Source: Zhengitettix transpicula
Lineage: Eukaryota > Arthropoda > Insecta > Orthoptera > Tetrigidae
Reading direction: 5' to 3'
DNA: 64,000 nucleotides
NCBI GenBank assembly: GCA_037074705.1
Contig: CM073591.1
Coordinates: 39,846,587 to 39,910,586 of the forward strand
Positions 42,701 to 57,700 of the stretch are shown in pieces; the first letter of the stretch is position 1, and the number at the start of each line of letters is the position of its first letter. The position numbers were made by a program, and so were the translations under genes. The notes beneath the pieces were generated by a model. That model had not been told where the DNA came from. It saw only the letters and a program-made list of their open reading frames with translations, and did not search any database.

Positions 42701-45700
42701 TCTTCTTCGCACCTAATGAAAGGAACAAGGATCCCATAAACGTTCAACCCCCTGGGAATGTCAGCTGCAATCTACTTAGTTTGCCATTTCTCTGAACGAA
42801 ATTATCTCCAACAAGCAGTCCCTCGAAGATCCTCTCATAAAGTAATTTGATAGCAAGTGTAATTGCACAATGTTTTATTCCGTGAACACTGCATACAATA
42901 AATTGCTCTAATCTGTGAACGATATCTCGTAATACTTTTGACACTCTTGTGTAACGTCAATGTTCTCTTATTTACGCGAGTTGCTGTTCTGTATCTTGTT
43001 CGCGTAATCTAGGAGGCTCACTTGCGTTATCTACGTGTCAAACTCCAACGTTCACGTATCTCTAAGAAGGAGAAGATAGCAAAGTGAAAATGACGGAAGC
43101 AGAAATTAGAGCGCAAAATTAAACCTGTACTTGATGAAAAGGAACGCTCAAATCCGAATTATGATTTCACCTAAAAGTAGCCTGAGGTCTTAATACAGTT
43201 GCTTATTACACATTATAAAAGTCTGAAAATTAACAGATGTTTTTTAATATTTTCCTCGCGAAGCCTAACAATGACCCTATTCATTTACGTTTTTTATTGA
43301 AGCGCCTAGATTTATTTTAAATTTTATTTTATTTGAAGTCGCATCAACTACAATGGTCAATAAGCATACATTCGTTTACAATTCACTATAGAGAATCGTC
43401 TTTTTTTAAAAATTTTAAATATATTTTTAATTTTGGGAAAATTAGTCAATCTCGCTAAGGCTTTCTAACGAGGTTCTGTTCTTGATCAAATTTGCTGCAT
43501 TCATTAGTGATATGTTTAAAGTATGGTGCTGTATTAGGAGCGTAGTATTGGAGTGACGAATAATTTTATTTGAATTGATTTATTTTATCCATTATTCCTC
43601 GTATGAGGAAATAGGACACGCCAATACATAAAATTACAATATAATAATTGGATGCTACAATTATAAATAATTAGAAGTTAACATAAAAATACTAAAATTC
43701 GGGAACACAAATTTCCAAGTCCGACATAAGTAAAATAATATGAATAATAACAAAAATAATAATTCTTCAACTATACTAAGGGTATAATATAATATTTACA
43801 GTTCTAATAAAAATATTCAATATGTACTAGTATGTAGTTAATGATTCGAGAATGAACTATCATAAAATATAGAATTTACACATCACACAAAAATTAACAC
43901 AAAACTTGACACACGCACACTAGGAGGATCCAAAAACTACGGTAATTTGGTCTTACTTATTTAAATAAGGATTAACATTAATGGTGTAGAAGTTAGCTGA
44001 TTGAGAATAGTAGTTCCTTGGTCTATTTAGTTCCATTTGGAAACTCAGTGCTAGTGAAGTCTGGATTGTTCATTGTCTCCGGGACGGCATTTATTTGTTT
44101 TGTGTTGGATGGGTTTATGATGGCGTTCTTGGCTTGCCATAACGTTTCAAAAGATGTTTTGGTGCGAAGGAATCCACGCGTTTATTACTGTTTTGCCAGC
44201 TACGATTATTGAGTGGAATGTCTCCTGAGTTCGCAACAACCACTTTCAAGTTTGTCTTTTTCAGTACAGTAAATGTCTGGATTTTTGTGTACAATTAGTA
44301 AGTAACAACCAACTCAAAGGGAAGTATTTTATTTTGATTTTATTTTAATCTTATATAAATATTCTAGCTTCATTGGACTACATCTTCTTTCTATTTTATT
44401 TCTCTCACATTTATTAAAAATATGTTGTTGTTGGAATTATGACTGTTTTGTTTAACCCCTTGCTATGAAACAATTAAATTCTTTTTTTTAAAAAAAGGTA
44501 AATTATAGCGAAACTCTCTGCACACTTTGCACGCCTTTATCTCTGTCTACGTGATTTTTTAAAACAATTAGTAACGCCAAATCGCTTCGAGCAGGTAAAC
44601 ATGAAGGTTTTGCTTTCCGTTGCACAAAGTATTTGCAGAGCGTATATTAAAAATACAAGCCTGAACACGTTTATCAGAATCAAATGGAGGAGAAATTATA
44701 AAGAAAATTATAAATAAAATACTGAAAAGTTAATGATTTTCCTGTTCCAAAGAAAGACTCGAGAATTGCGGTCTGAGATAAGGACTTGGTCATAACACTC
44801 GTATACCATCCGAAATTCTGTCCATTGCAATGGTGATTGGCGGAGGTATATAATATTTCGATAAAAAAACACTATCTAAAGGAGTGTAAAGTATTGGAGA
44901 ATATTAACTTCTGTTATTTGACGTATATTTTTTTGTTCAACATATATTTGTTCTTACAATATAATTATTTTATAAACAAGGTTTAACTGTTGCCAATTTA
45001 TTTTTGAGTGGCACAATTTTGTCTTATAAAACTCCATTTTTAATCTATTTATATTAACATGTTTTTTTTTTAAAAAAAAAGTTGATTCTGTAGACCTGTT
45101 TCATTAACAACCCGTATGTTATTTAATTTATTATAATGAAAAAGTTGATTAGGGACATTTCAAGAATAATAAAAAGGCGGCTTTCATTCCATTTGTCCAA
45201 AAGAAAACCATAATTAATGTAAGAAGTTATTTGCAATTATCAACGTTCCCATAATTTACGCGATAAAAATATTTCAATCTGAGTCTACATGTAGATAAGT
45301 GTAACGCGTCATATGATATGAATTAGAGTTGGTCATTAGTCCAGTGAAACACGATTCAGGTCGAGATAAGGGACTACAAACCCTAAAATTTTGAAATAAA
45401 CAGCTAATTATCTTCCTGTTCAAAGAGAAAACAAGCTCAATGAGTAATTTATGAGATTTGCTGTTTCAAAGATTGAGTGAAACTGATTTGATTTATTGAA
45501 AAAACAATATTTCTCACTGCGGAATTTAATAATAAATTAGCGAAAAACAGGTGTGAATAATTAAAAAAAGACAATACCTGCGAGGGATGTTCTCTCGCAG
45601 GCAGAGCCTTTTAGGAGAGATACGAATGGGCTACCTTTGGGGATGCCTTTTACTCTCCGTTTTTGAACTAAGGTTCCCACAAGCCGAGGCACTTCGGCCT

Positions 45701-48700
45701 GTTCTGAGAGGTGTATGTTCCGGGGTCACAGACCTTGGCATACGGTAAGAGTTGTCCGCTATTCCCATTGGAATAGTCGGCCAGCTGCTTCCTAAACTGG
45801 TCGAGACACGGAGAAGGGAATGCTGCGTCCCCACAGCAAACTCGTCTCCCGCTATCGGAAGGGTGTGGGACAAGTACCCAATGCCCGACCTACCCGATGC
45901 AGGTTTTCCTGCATTTCTTTAGGCGAATGCCGGGTAGGATCCTTGAAATATAGCCTTCCGCATCCCCCCTTTCAAATCCCTTCCTATGCTATTAAAGGGG
46001 AGTTGCCCAATGTGGATCACCCTCATGTAGCCTGTTGCCCTAAAAAAAAAATTAAAAAAAGACTAGGTCGCGTTTCGGGAATCTTTGTTGCTTTTTGAAA
46101 TTTAAGTAAAATAAGTAAGAGCTTTTGGATAAGTTAAAGTGCAATACAAAAAAAAACGTATTCAAAAGTTCGTACTAATTTTTCTTAAATTTCATAAACA
46201 AAATAAGCAACGAACATTGCCGAAGCGTAACGTGGCTGTTTTATTATTTAATTAAAAAAAATATTAGTCGACTCGGAAATGGTTTCTTAAATTTAGCTTT
46301 TTAGCTGAGGATAACTTTAACACGTTGATGAAAGGTAAAATATTCAGATATATAATAAAAATGAAGCAAATGATAACAATATGAAGAAAGTATACACGAA
46401 GAGTAAGAACACACAGAATGAAGGAGAAGATAATGGAATTGAATAATAAGAAAAAAATGAGAAGAAATCAACGAACGAAAAGTTTAAGAAGAAAGCGAAT
46501 TTTGTAAAAGAGGGGGAGGGGCAGAATAAATAATTATAGGAAAGAGAGGAAGAGGGAGACAGATAAAATGGAAGCGGAATAGGAGAATTAGTGTAGCATA
46601 TAAATGGGTAAGAAACGAGTACTGAATCGATAGAACAAGAATGAAATAGAAATGACCCAGAGATATATAGATATAAATAAGTAAATTATAGATTTTGAAA
46701 ATACAAATATAAATAAAACGTTATACAAATTTAGAATTATGCCACAGATTGAAAAAAATTGTGGTGACATGATCGGATCCGTCATAGCAAACGTGAAGTG
46801 GTAAAATTAGCATATAAAGAAATTTTAGAAAAGACAGAATAGAAACAGAATTAAGCGGCATTAATGTGGTAACCGTGAAAAGGAAATCGCTCATATCACC
46901 TCGCTGGAGAACTTTGGCAAAGATGAATGTAGAAATAATGTTATTGCAGTAGGTAAGTAAGGAGACGATGTTAGTTTGGAAGGAGGTCGAAGAAACAGTA
47001 AGGAGCAGAAAACCAATGGCGGAAAAAAGTTGGTGTCCATCTCGAGGACGTGACCTTTGCTCATACCTCTTGCTTACAAATACCTGACACGGGACTCGCA
47101 ATATCTGCAACCGCTTCAGATCGGTCTGGGATGATAAGGTCCTGTTTTATGGTTAACTCTTGAACCTTGTACCCTGCCCCTTGGAACACTCCACGTCACC
47201 TCCTCCTTTCATCATCGGTATTTCTTCAGGCCTTAAGGCCTGATTTTATTTATAGGTAGAATATAATTTAGAACTAACTTTTATCGCAGTCATAATTATT
47301 TACGTCTTACAGATACAGATTTTTTTTAGAGTAACAGGCTGCATGAGGGTAATTCACATGGTGGCAACTCCCCTCTTATAGCATAGGAAGGGATTTGAAA
47401 GGGGGGGTGCGGAAGGGGTGCGGAAGGTTGCCAAGGGTTAACCAGGGCCCCCGGGCAATGGTTTAAAGATCCTACCCGGCAATTCGCCTAAACGTGATGC
47501 AGGAAAAACCCTAGAAAAACATGCATCAGGTAGGTCGGGCATTTGGTGCTTGTCCCACACCCTTCCGATGGCGGGAGAGAGGTTAGCTGTGGGGTCGCAG
47601 CTTTCCTCTCGCCGTGCCTTGACCGGTTTATGAGGCAGCTGGCCGACTATTCCAATAGAAATAGCAGACAACTCTTACCGTATGCCCAAGGTCTGTGACC
47701 TCGGAACATACCCCTCTCAAAACAGGACGAGGTTCCTCGGCATGTGGGAACCTTAGTTCAAGAAACCAGAGAGATGTGAAGGCATCCCCAAAGGTAGCCT
47801 CCGCCAGAGCTCCCTGGGTAGAATTTTTAAATTTCGTTGAAGGTTATTTATCGATTCCGTGTACAGTTTTAACCGCTCCTTCTATGCTCCTTCCCATTGT
47901 TTTACTCTATTTTTATTAGAAATACTTTTCCTTATATATATGCTAACGTTTATTGGAATTTCAGTTTGTAAAGGTGCAAAGGGAGATGCTAAAACATCTT
48001 AATATTTTTCTACAAAATTTTTAATAAAACCGTACTTGGGTGTTTTAATGTCAAAACTCAACAAAACCAGTAAATAAATTTATAGTGTTACAACGTTTCT
48101 ACGTTAAAGATTGTCGATGGGTAATTATCACCCATTAAAAGGAAAACATTAGTTCGTTATGAGTAACATTATCATGCCTTAAAAGCAATTATGTGTCGCA
48201 CTGATATATTCATATATCTCAGTAAGTAAAACAGTGAAAGGTGGTAATGGTACAATATGACGTGGCCCCAAATGTAGACTTTTTTATTTTTGGAGACAGG
48301 CTGTATTATGGTTATCCACGTTCTGGTAACAAAGAAAGTAGGGATGCGAATGGGAGAGCCAGGGTTAACTAGGGCCCGGCCTAAAAGAGAAATCCTAGGA
48401 AACCAGCAACACGCAGGTCTTCCGATGACTGGGGTGGGGACGCAGCATTCCCTTCTCGGTGCCTCGACCAGATTAGGAGGCAGTTGTCCGACTGTTCCAA
48501 TAGAGATCAGTGGACAACTTTTGGCGTATGTCCATAAGTCTGCGACCCCGGATCTCAAACTTGACGAGGTACCACGGCTTGTGGCAACCGTAGTTCAAAA
48601 CAATAGAGAAGGCATCCCCCGAACGTAGCGTCCTCCTTTCCATTCTTAAGGAATAAGGACTAAAATGTTGCCCATGAGCTCCTTTTGAAAGTCTGAATTG

Positions 48701-51700
48701 GATCGGCAATGTTTTGTAATAGGAGACACACTGTGGAAGACCAGAGGTTGCGATTGCAAGTAGCTGGTTGAGTAATCTATTAATACCCACTTTGTGTCAT
48801 GAAGCAGTCGTTATCGTTTGAAAAATGCGAGAGGTTCGTGACCACGAATATAAAAAAACAACTAAACGTCTGGGACGGTCAGGAATACGAACGCATCCTT
48901 ATCTCGTATCTGCCGCTTCCTCCAGCCACGTTCAAGGACCTCCTTCTTCCAGACTACCGTTTTGTTTACTCTATGTGGAAGGACACAAACCAAATGATCC
49001 TAAAAAATGGAGGAGGAGTCCGATCCTCTGGGAAAAGTTTGCGTGCATCCAGAAAATAAACATGTGAATTAAAGAGAATTTCATGAGTTGATCAAATTAC
49101 ACTTGCTTGAAAAGACTCAGGAAACATAATACGGGCTTCCTTAACAATTATTCAACAATATGAATGCGCGGTTTCCCCTATAACGGTCTTTTCGTATAAG
49201 TACTTCACAAAATTTTGCAACAAATTAGATTTTTGCAAGAGTTAGACCAATTATATTATTACAAAGCAGCAGACTTTGACAAAGAATCAAAGCTTATACA
49301 AACGCACTAAAATATTTGACAAAAAAAATAAGAATATTTTAATTTTTCACGGGAATTTTTTCACCCTTCTCTCTGAATGATGATCTGTTTCTCAGACTTA
49401 AACATTTCAGAAATTTATGTTACTTGAAGTCTATAAAATATCTACAAAAAAAGCCACTCGCTTCCTAGATTCTGTGCATGACAAACGCCTCTAAGAATCT
49501 CAATATACGAAAAAAATATAACTGCGATCAACCACGGCTATAAGTCAGCAGTTACGACTTAACATTTGAGATAGGCGAAGGCAATTAATTTAATAGGCCC
49601 ATAATATATTATGGATTTACCATTTAATCCGATTACATATCCCCTAATTACTTAGGAGGTTTTTGTGTAAAATAGGGAGGAAAATTTGCTTGGTCTTATA
49701 TCGTCCACAATTTAATTAAAAATATATATAAATATGTATTCTGACTGATGAGAAAATTAGTAAATAAATTTCGGCCACATTCAACCAATTTTTGTTGAAA
49801 AATATTGGAACCTGATAAGGTCGCAAATTAAGCGATGAAACGTTGTTAATTTAATAAATTCTCCTTTTTTTCTGACTTAAAATTGGCTTATAAATTAAAC
49901 AACAGCAATATATTTATAAAAACATCAGCCTATTCAATAAGAAATTTATTACGAATAAAAATTTTAAAATTTTACCGTAATAGAAGAAACGTTACAACAG
50001 ACACGATGATTCATTCCCATGTTTGGGACCTCTTCAGGTGTTGTAAAATTCAGTTAAATAATATAATTTAAAATCCGTTGAAAAAAATAGGTATGATACG
50101 TGTCTGTTTTAATGTTTTTGTAATTATAATGTTTTAAATTTTTATTGATAATAAATTTCAGACTTAATAAGCTGATGTTTTTTATTCAAACAGTTCAACT
50201 TAGAGTAGTCGTTGAAAAATAAATTATTTTTTTGAAGTGGGAGATGTAAAATTTTGGGAAATCATTAAAAAGCCTTATTAAATGGTATTTAAGTGTTATA
50301 TAATATTATTCCATTTGAATATAATACATAGAAGTTGTCTCGCATCACAGAGGCCTCGGGTTCGAATCCCGGCATGGACATGGATGTTAGTGGTCGTCCT
50401 GGGTTAAGGCTATGGGAGAATCGACACTCTGACCAGGTGTCACTCCTAAATCCAGAATGTGTCATGTAAGTTGACAGTCGTCTCGGTAACCAAGGCCCTT
50501 CATGGGCTGTCGAGCCAAGGAGTAAGTACATAGAAGTTGAGCCAATATGAACAGTTATATGAATACAATTTTTTTTGCAGTGACAGGCTACACAAAGGGT
50601 CACCTCTCGTTTAATAGCATAGGAAGGAAGAGTAAGGTCTAAACTTAAATAATTCAACCCGGCAATCGCCCAAATGTGATGCTGGAAAAAAACCATAGAT
50701 TTATCAATCTCTTAATCTTAGTTATTTAAAAAAATAATAATTAGATAAAAATGTTAACAATAACACCCTCTATTAATACATATTTTATCCACTGAAATTA
50801 AATTAACCATAAATACAAAACCTTAAATTTACAAATAAAAAAACAGCATGGAAATAAAATCTAAACTAAATTGAACCTCGACACCGACTGCGCCGACGAT
50901 GCATCTCATCTGTTTAGTTTAAGTTTGAAGTTTTGTGTCAACGGCAAGGATTTATTTTGAATATTTATTCAAAGTGCGAGTAGTAAGTAATCAGTATGTA
51001 TTTAATACTGAAACGAAATTGTAAGAGATAACAATGTTACTCTTGTTTGAAGTATAAACTGAACTTTTATCAACAGGTGAACCTGAAGCGTTTAGCCACG
51101 TATGTAATTGAGTTTCAGTCTCTAGATTAAGCAGGATTATAAACTATGATAGCGAATAGATCAAATCTCGTGGAATCTCTACAACTTATCCCTGATACTG
51201 TGTCTTTACCACGTCCCGGCCGCTTCTTTTGACGCCGTCAGATTCGTTCCGTTCCCTCACTATTGATATTTTCGCATGAACGCTTCTCAGAAAATGTCCG
51301 TTGCTCCAGAGGAAATAGTGATCCAAGCATGCGTCATTTATCGCCCTGCTGAAACCGGTTCCCCAGCCACAGAGCGTAGGAGAGGTTTGTCGTTGTTGTG
51401 CGTTACAGAACACCTTACGAGGCAGTCATATTGTTATTCAATTATCCGGCGCTGTTGAGTAGTTCACAGATAGTATGAGCAGAACATCTTACATTAACCT
51501 AAAAGGGAGAACACTTTTAATGATTCCCATTGCCAATCACACCCGTTGCTACGATAATATTCTTGATAAAACTAACAAAGCCATTGGCATTAATCTTCAA
51601 ATCTAAATTAGAGAAATTAACCGCGACAGAATAAAAATAAATTCATATTAAATGTGGTCCATTAACTCAATTGGAAAATCCACATAACCAAGAAAAGAAA

Positions 51701-54700
51701 ACAACTGGTTACTAGGACGCAAGTCACACCTCTCCTTAGAAAATAAACTACTACTATATAAAACCATAATTATACCAATATGGACCTACGGGATAGAATT
51801 ATGGGGATGTGCCAGTAAGTCAAATACTGCAATAATCCAAAGATGCCAGTCTAAAATATTAAGAGCCATCGTTAACGCCCCCTAGTACATAACAAATACA
51901 CAATGACTTAAAAATACCAACTGTTATAGAAACTGCCCATCAAATGAGTGTTAGTCACCACGTAAAGCTCAAATCACATTCAAACCCATTATTACAACCA
52001 CTACTAGAAAATGATGAAACAAGAAGACTGAAAAGAAAATGGCCAGCACATCTCTAGTCAAGATTTAGAAGTTCTCTTCGCTGTAGGGGATCTCATCATG
52101 CCATAATGTATGATATGTAAATAACATGTCAAATCTATCACATTAGCTTACAGATTAAAATGTAATCTGATTGCTGATAAATATAATATTAAAAAAATAT
52201 ATTTTAAATGTGGAAAGATGTTGAGCACAGCGCTAAAACAGGAAGAATTTATCTTATCACAAGACTTCCAGAACAACGTACAGATGCAATCACGGATTAA
52301 TGAATAAGAAAGACAGGCAATTGTGACAAGACGGTAATATAAATGTACCTTTCGTCAGGTGCTGACAAAAGGGTCAAGGATCCCAGAAACGTTCTGTGGT
52401 ATTTATATTATATTTTTGTCTGAATTGGGTATATTTCTTATTCATTATTTTCAATCAGACGTAAATTTTTTCATTGTAGTAATGAGGGATTCTTAAACTG
52501 CTGAAAGAATTCTTCAAACGTCTTACTTTTTCGTTGGTTTGTGATGCGAGATGAATAGATAAGTTCGATAGATTAGGGTTACAATAATAATAAGAACCTT
52601 AGTGGGTTCCCGAGTGTGTTCAGTGGCGCCAACAAGACAGGTTCTTAATATCCGGACAGTGCCGAGAGGCGCGTACTTTGAAAAAAAAATACGACCATGA
52701 ATCTGCGGGTTGATGGGGCGACGAAATTATGATGGTAGTGCAATGTAGATCACCTCCGAGATATCCTAATTTACGGCAAACTAGAGATGTCATGGACCAT
52801 TGTTGGGTTTCGCGGTTCAAGGACCGGCTAAGCCAGAAGTAAGAGTCGGCGAGTAATTATTATTAATACTTTAAAATTATCTGGTGATAGTTGCACAGTA
52901 ATCGACAGTAATTCGCCGGCGAGAAAATCAATTTGCAAAATTGTCGGCGAGGAGGAAGCATCATTCATATTTATTACGAAGAATGGTGCACAACTGTAAC
53001 TATCCATTTTCTCAATCCATTACCCGTTGAGAGTTAATTATATGGAACAATATGGAAATATGGAGAAAATTGCGTCTGATTGGAAATAATTTTTCATAGC
53101 AATCTCATAAAAAACCTCCATAGAACTAAACAATTCTTGAAGTCTCATCCCATCATACTGTGTAAACACACTCTGACAAAGGTTCTGTCACTGTAGCTCT
53201 TGACCGTAATGAGTACACAAACACCGTTAACCAAATTCTTATGAAATTAGCAAACTCACCTGCATAAATACAGTAATTGACAAATTAAAAACTATTCTCA
53301 AGAGGTGGAAGAAAAAAGATTTTATTGAACCATCCACATTTTACTCCTTATTCATCACCTCAGCCAACATTTCCAGAGCTTATGCCCTTCCTAAATTACA
53401 CAAACCTAACCTATCTTTTAGAATTATTATTGCTTCTACTGGCAGTTCCTTACACAATATTTCCTCCTACATTCATAACATGTTTTCTAAAGCCGCAAAT
53501 GTAGAAAACCATTATTCTGTTAAAAATTCTTACCAATTTATTGATAAAATCAAGCACCTCACCGTCCCGCATGACCACACTCTTGATGCCGTTTCCTTAT
53601 TCAACTCTATTCCCAATGATTTAGTCATTAACAGTTTCAAAAACAGATGGCCCATTTTCAGTCAAAATTCCAAATCATGAAATTTTATGCATGATAAATC
53701 TAATTCTCAATTCCACTTATTTCAAGTTTAATCAGGTTCACTATCATCAAATCAAAGGTTTCCCCGTGGGAAGCCCCCTTAGTCCTTTTGTTGAGATGGT
53801 CATGAGAGATTTAGAAAATTCTTGTCTTTCTCTACTTCCTATCCAACCTCTTTGCTACATCAGGTATGTAGATGACATTTTTTGTATTGTTAATACCTCT
53901 CAAATCAACCTTATATTAAATACTTTCAATAACTATCATCCCGACTTACAATTTAACCATTCTCTTGATGTCACTGTATCCATTCACAATACTTCCATTC
54001 TCACCAATTGGTTCAGAAAACCTCTGGACGTGTTCTCAATTATCTTTTGATCATCCTCCAAACCAAAAGAGAGCTATGGTACACAATCTTGTAGACAGAG
54101 CTACGATATATTACTTTCTAACTCCAAGTTCCATCAACACACTTTCATATTGTCCGAAACATTTTAATCTCCAATGAGTACCCTTCAAATTTTATTATTA
54201 AACAAACAAACAGCAGATTGAACAAAATCCAATATCCTACTGTCAATCGTACCCAAACAACTCAAGCCAAATTTTTTCTCGTACTCCCTTATTACAAATT
54301 TCTACATCACAAATTTATCCAAATATTCAAAGAATATCAAATATCCATCATTTACAGATACACTAATACCCTTTCCTACTTGATTAAAAAACACAAGGAC
54401 CCACTTGACACCTACAGCAAACATTGTGTTGTTTACAAAATCTCTTGCTCTAATTGTAATTCCTGCTACATAGGGAAAACAAAACGTTCCCTTGATACAC
54501 GCATCAAGGAACATACGTCTAATAACAAACTTCCCATTGATAAACAATCTGTAGTATCCAAACATACATTTGATTGGCAAAATGCTAAGATTTCAGACAT
54601 TGACACCAGGCACAATTCGAGACTCATTTCAGAGATGTTTCACATTAAATCAAACATCACAGACACTAAGAAACTCAATCATTGCTATGATCCCTTATTC

Positions 54701-57700
54701 TGACGCTAAACCTTCTGTTTTCCCCATTGTCTTTCCTCCCTTATTGTTACGCTAACCCTTCGGCTCTCCCATTGTTGTTGCGTTTTCGTCGCTTTTGAGT
54801 TTTGTCAACTGATACGAGGAATTGTGTCGCTCTAGGCTCTTCTTAACACCTGAAGAAAGGGACAATGATCCCAGAAACGTTGTGTGGTATTTATATTATC
54901 TCTTTTTTTGTCTGAATTGCTTATCTTTCTTATTCATTCTTCGTTAATTATATATGTAGTAGTCATATGGTCGGTAATTAGAAGTCATGGCAAAATATTT
55001 ATATGCTTATGTCACATGACGGAGTTGTTTTCGGTCTGTTATCGACGATGATAAGCGCTCTTAAGTTCATCGTGTTTTAATTTTGTACTCCGCCATATCT
55101 CTTGGGATTGTCCGTGTCCCTGGTAAGCCTTAATACTCCCATTGCAATCTCATCACAACGTCTTATCACAAGGACGTTGTTCGTAGAATGTTTCTGACTG
55201 ATAAAACATATCAACTCCCACTTACACTCACAATAAATGGAAAGAAATGTCTCGTTTTCTCTTGAGTATCCCATGGTTATTCTTTAAGTTCAGTTACCGT
55301 TCCATTCTCCGATTATTTTTTTTCCCATGTCTACAGTAAAGTGTCCTTCAATTGTCAATTTTTTTAACAGTGATACACTCAGAAATAATTCTATTCTCTA
55401 TTCTCCTTGGGTCGACAAACCATTAAGGACCTTGGCTTACCGAGACGACTGCCATCTTGTGGATTTAGGTGGTCAGTGTGTGGCTTCTCCCTCAGCTTTA
55501 ACCGCAGTTTTCGTGACCAGGACGACCACACAGATCCATGCCCATGGCGCGATTCGAACCCGGAACCTCTGTGATGTGAGGCAATGACGCTGGCCACTAC
55601 ACCACAGCAGGCCGACTACCCTCAGAAATAAAGTACCTTTGCTGAATCACATCGAAAGGTGGTAAGGTTTGCACTCTCTCGGCCATTGGCTAGGTTGTGC
55701 ACGACGTTATTCCTTTTTACTTGTTGAATTGTATTTCTTTATTTCTGTGGTTCGTCACCATGTCTATTGAATCACAAAGTTCCGTCAAATCACAAAGATC
55801 GTGCAGAGCTGTTTATTAATATTCTCCTGTGAAACTAACAATCTCCCCATTCTCGAATGTCTTATACTTTAGGAAAAGGCAGGAAATATTACGAAAAAAT
55901 TTTCTCACATTGGATGGCTCTGCAGAAAGTTTAAAAATAAAACAAGTTGAATACGAACGCCGTCGGTTTTATATGGAGGACTTAAAATCTTTCTATACAT
56001 ATTATTTGAAAGCATTGAGAATTTGCCAACATATAGTAGTACCTTCAAAAACTAATATGTCACTCGTAGTATGGAAACTAGTTTGTTTCAGAGAAATACC
56101 GTCATCAAATATTTCCGTTGTGTCTAAAAATATCCTCAATGTGGGTGCCGCGTTTCCACGTGTTGGAGAGTAAATGCGGTAGTGTTGGGTCGATCCTGTT
56201 GCTTGTTTGGGGGTTTTTCGTAGCAAATCTTGACGAGTTTCTCCGTCGATACATGCTGTTGATGGAACAACAAACCAGCTCAGAAGAAATAGAAACGGCC
56301 GTTTACGTTGGATACAGAAACAGTCGGAACTTAAATTCGACAATTTTCGCCTTCGAAACTGATAGAAAACTCTTTCTTTTCCAAGTTTCGACGAGTCCAA
56401 ATATTCCGTTTCCCACATTTTTAAAGTAAAATGAAAAACGTTATTCCTAATTATGTTCAGGTTAGGAGAAATAAAACAGTTGCGTAGGGAAAAAAAATGG
56501 AAATCCATTATGGGCTTGGACTCAAAAAAATAAATAAAAAAGGACATTTGATCGTTAATTTTATCTTCAAGTACACCTTTCAATATATTTCTGTCGCTGA
56601 TCACGTTACAAATTTCTTGTATTGTAAATGGTTTTACCTCCAACAAACTTACACGAATTTTTCAAAGCAACAGAAAGATTTTGATAGTTAATCATTGTCT
56701 CTCACTCAACAGTCAGTTTTTTTAATATATTTTTTTTAGAGTAACAGGCTACATGAGGGTAATCCACATAGTGGCAACTCCTCTTTAATAGCATATGAAG
56801 GGATTTGAAAGGGGTGATGCGGAAGGGTAGAAGAAGGTAGCCAAGGGTTAACTAGGCCCCCCGGGCTATATTTTAAGGATCCTACCAGCATTCGCTAAAG
56901 AAATGCAGGGAAAACCCTAGAAAAACCTGCATGAGGTAGGTCGGGCATTGGGAACTTGCCCCACGCCCTTCCGATAGCGGGAAAGGAGTTTGCTGTGGGG
57001 ACGAAGCATTCCCTTCTCCGTGCCTCGACCAGTTTAGGAGGCATCTGGCCGACTATTCCAATGGGAACAGGCTACATGAGGGTAATCCACTTTGGGCAAC
57101 TCCCCTTTAATAGCATAGGAAGGGATTTTAACTAATGTTCTCATATGCCGAGGCACCTCGGCCTGTTTTGAGAGGTGTGTGTTCCGGGGTGGCAGACCTC
57201 GGGCATACGGTAAGAGTTGTCCGCTATTCCTATTGGAAATGTCCGACCTACCTGATGCAGGTTTTTCTAGGATTTTCCCTGCATCACGTTTAGGCGAATT
57301 GCCGGGTAGGATCCTTAAACCATAGCCCGGGGGCCCCAGTTAACCCTTGGCTACCTTCCTCTACCCTTTCGCATCCCCCCTTTCAAATCCCTTTCCTATG
57401 ATATAAGAGGGGAGTTGTCACTATGTGGATTACCCTTATATAGCCTGTCTACGCCTCTAAAAAAATAATAAAAACTCTGGTGCCAACAGCGATTAAACCG
57501 CGACGTTTCGACGACCGCAAGCCCTGTCGTCATCTTATAGGCGAAGGTTTTTTTTTGTATTTTTGCTAGGAGCTCAAGGAGGGATTAACGTTTTTTTTTT
57601 TACTCCAGTCTTCCACAGCAACGGGTAATCATGACTATTGGTTAATGTTAAGAATTTGATCTGCTTGTTTATACTTTCGCGGTAATGTCTTGCCAAATAT

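Larger units (their letters stand above)
53068..54950 (+). mobile_element. Penelope-like element with broken reverse transcriptase and GIY-YIG endonuclease
   Basis: The left edge begins with CGTCTGATTGGAAATAATTT, the inverse of the element's own terminal sequence (see 52,452). This suggests the inverted partial repeat typical of PLEs. Coding remnants follow from about 53,160 to 54,703, and the 3' region carries a hammerhead core at 54,850-54,881. The conserved tail TCTGAATTGCTTATCTTTCT extends to about 54,945. This is the only copy in the window that retains both enzymatic domains. Confidence 0.85.
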
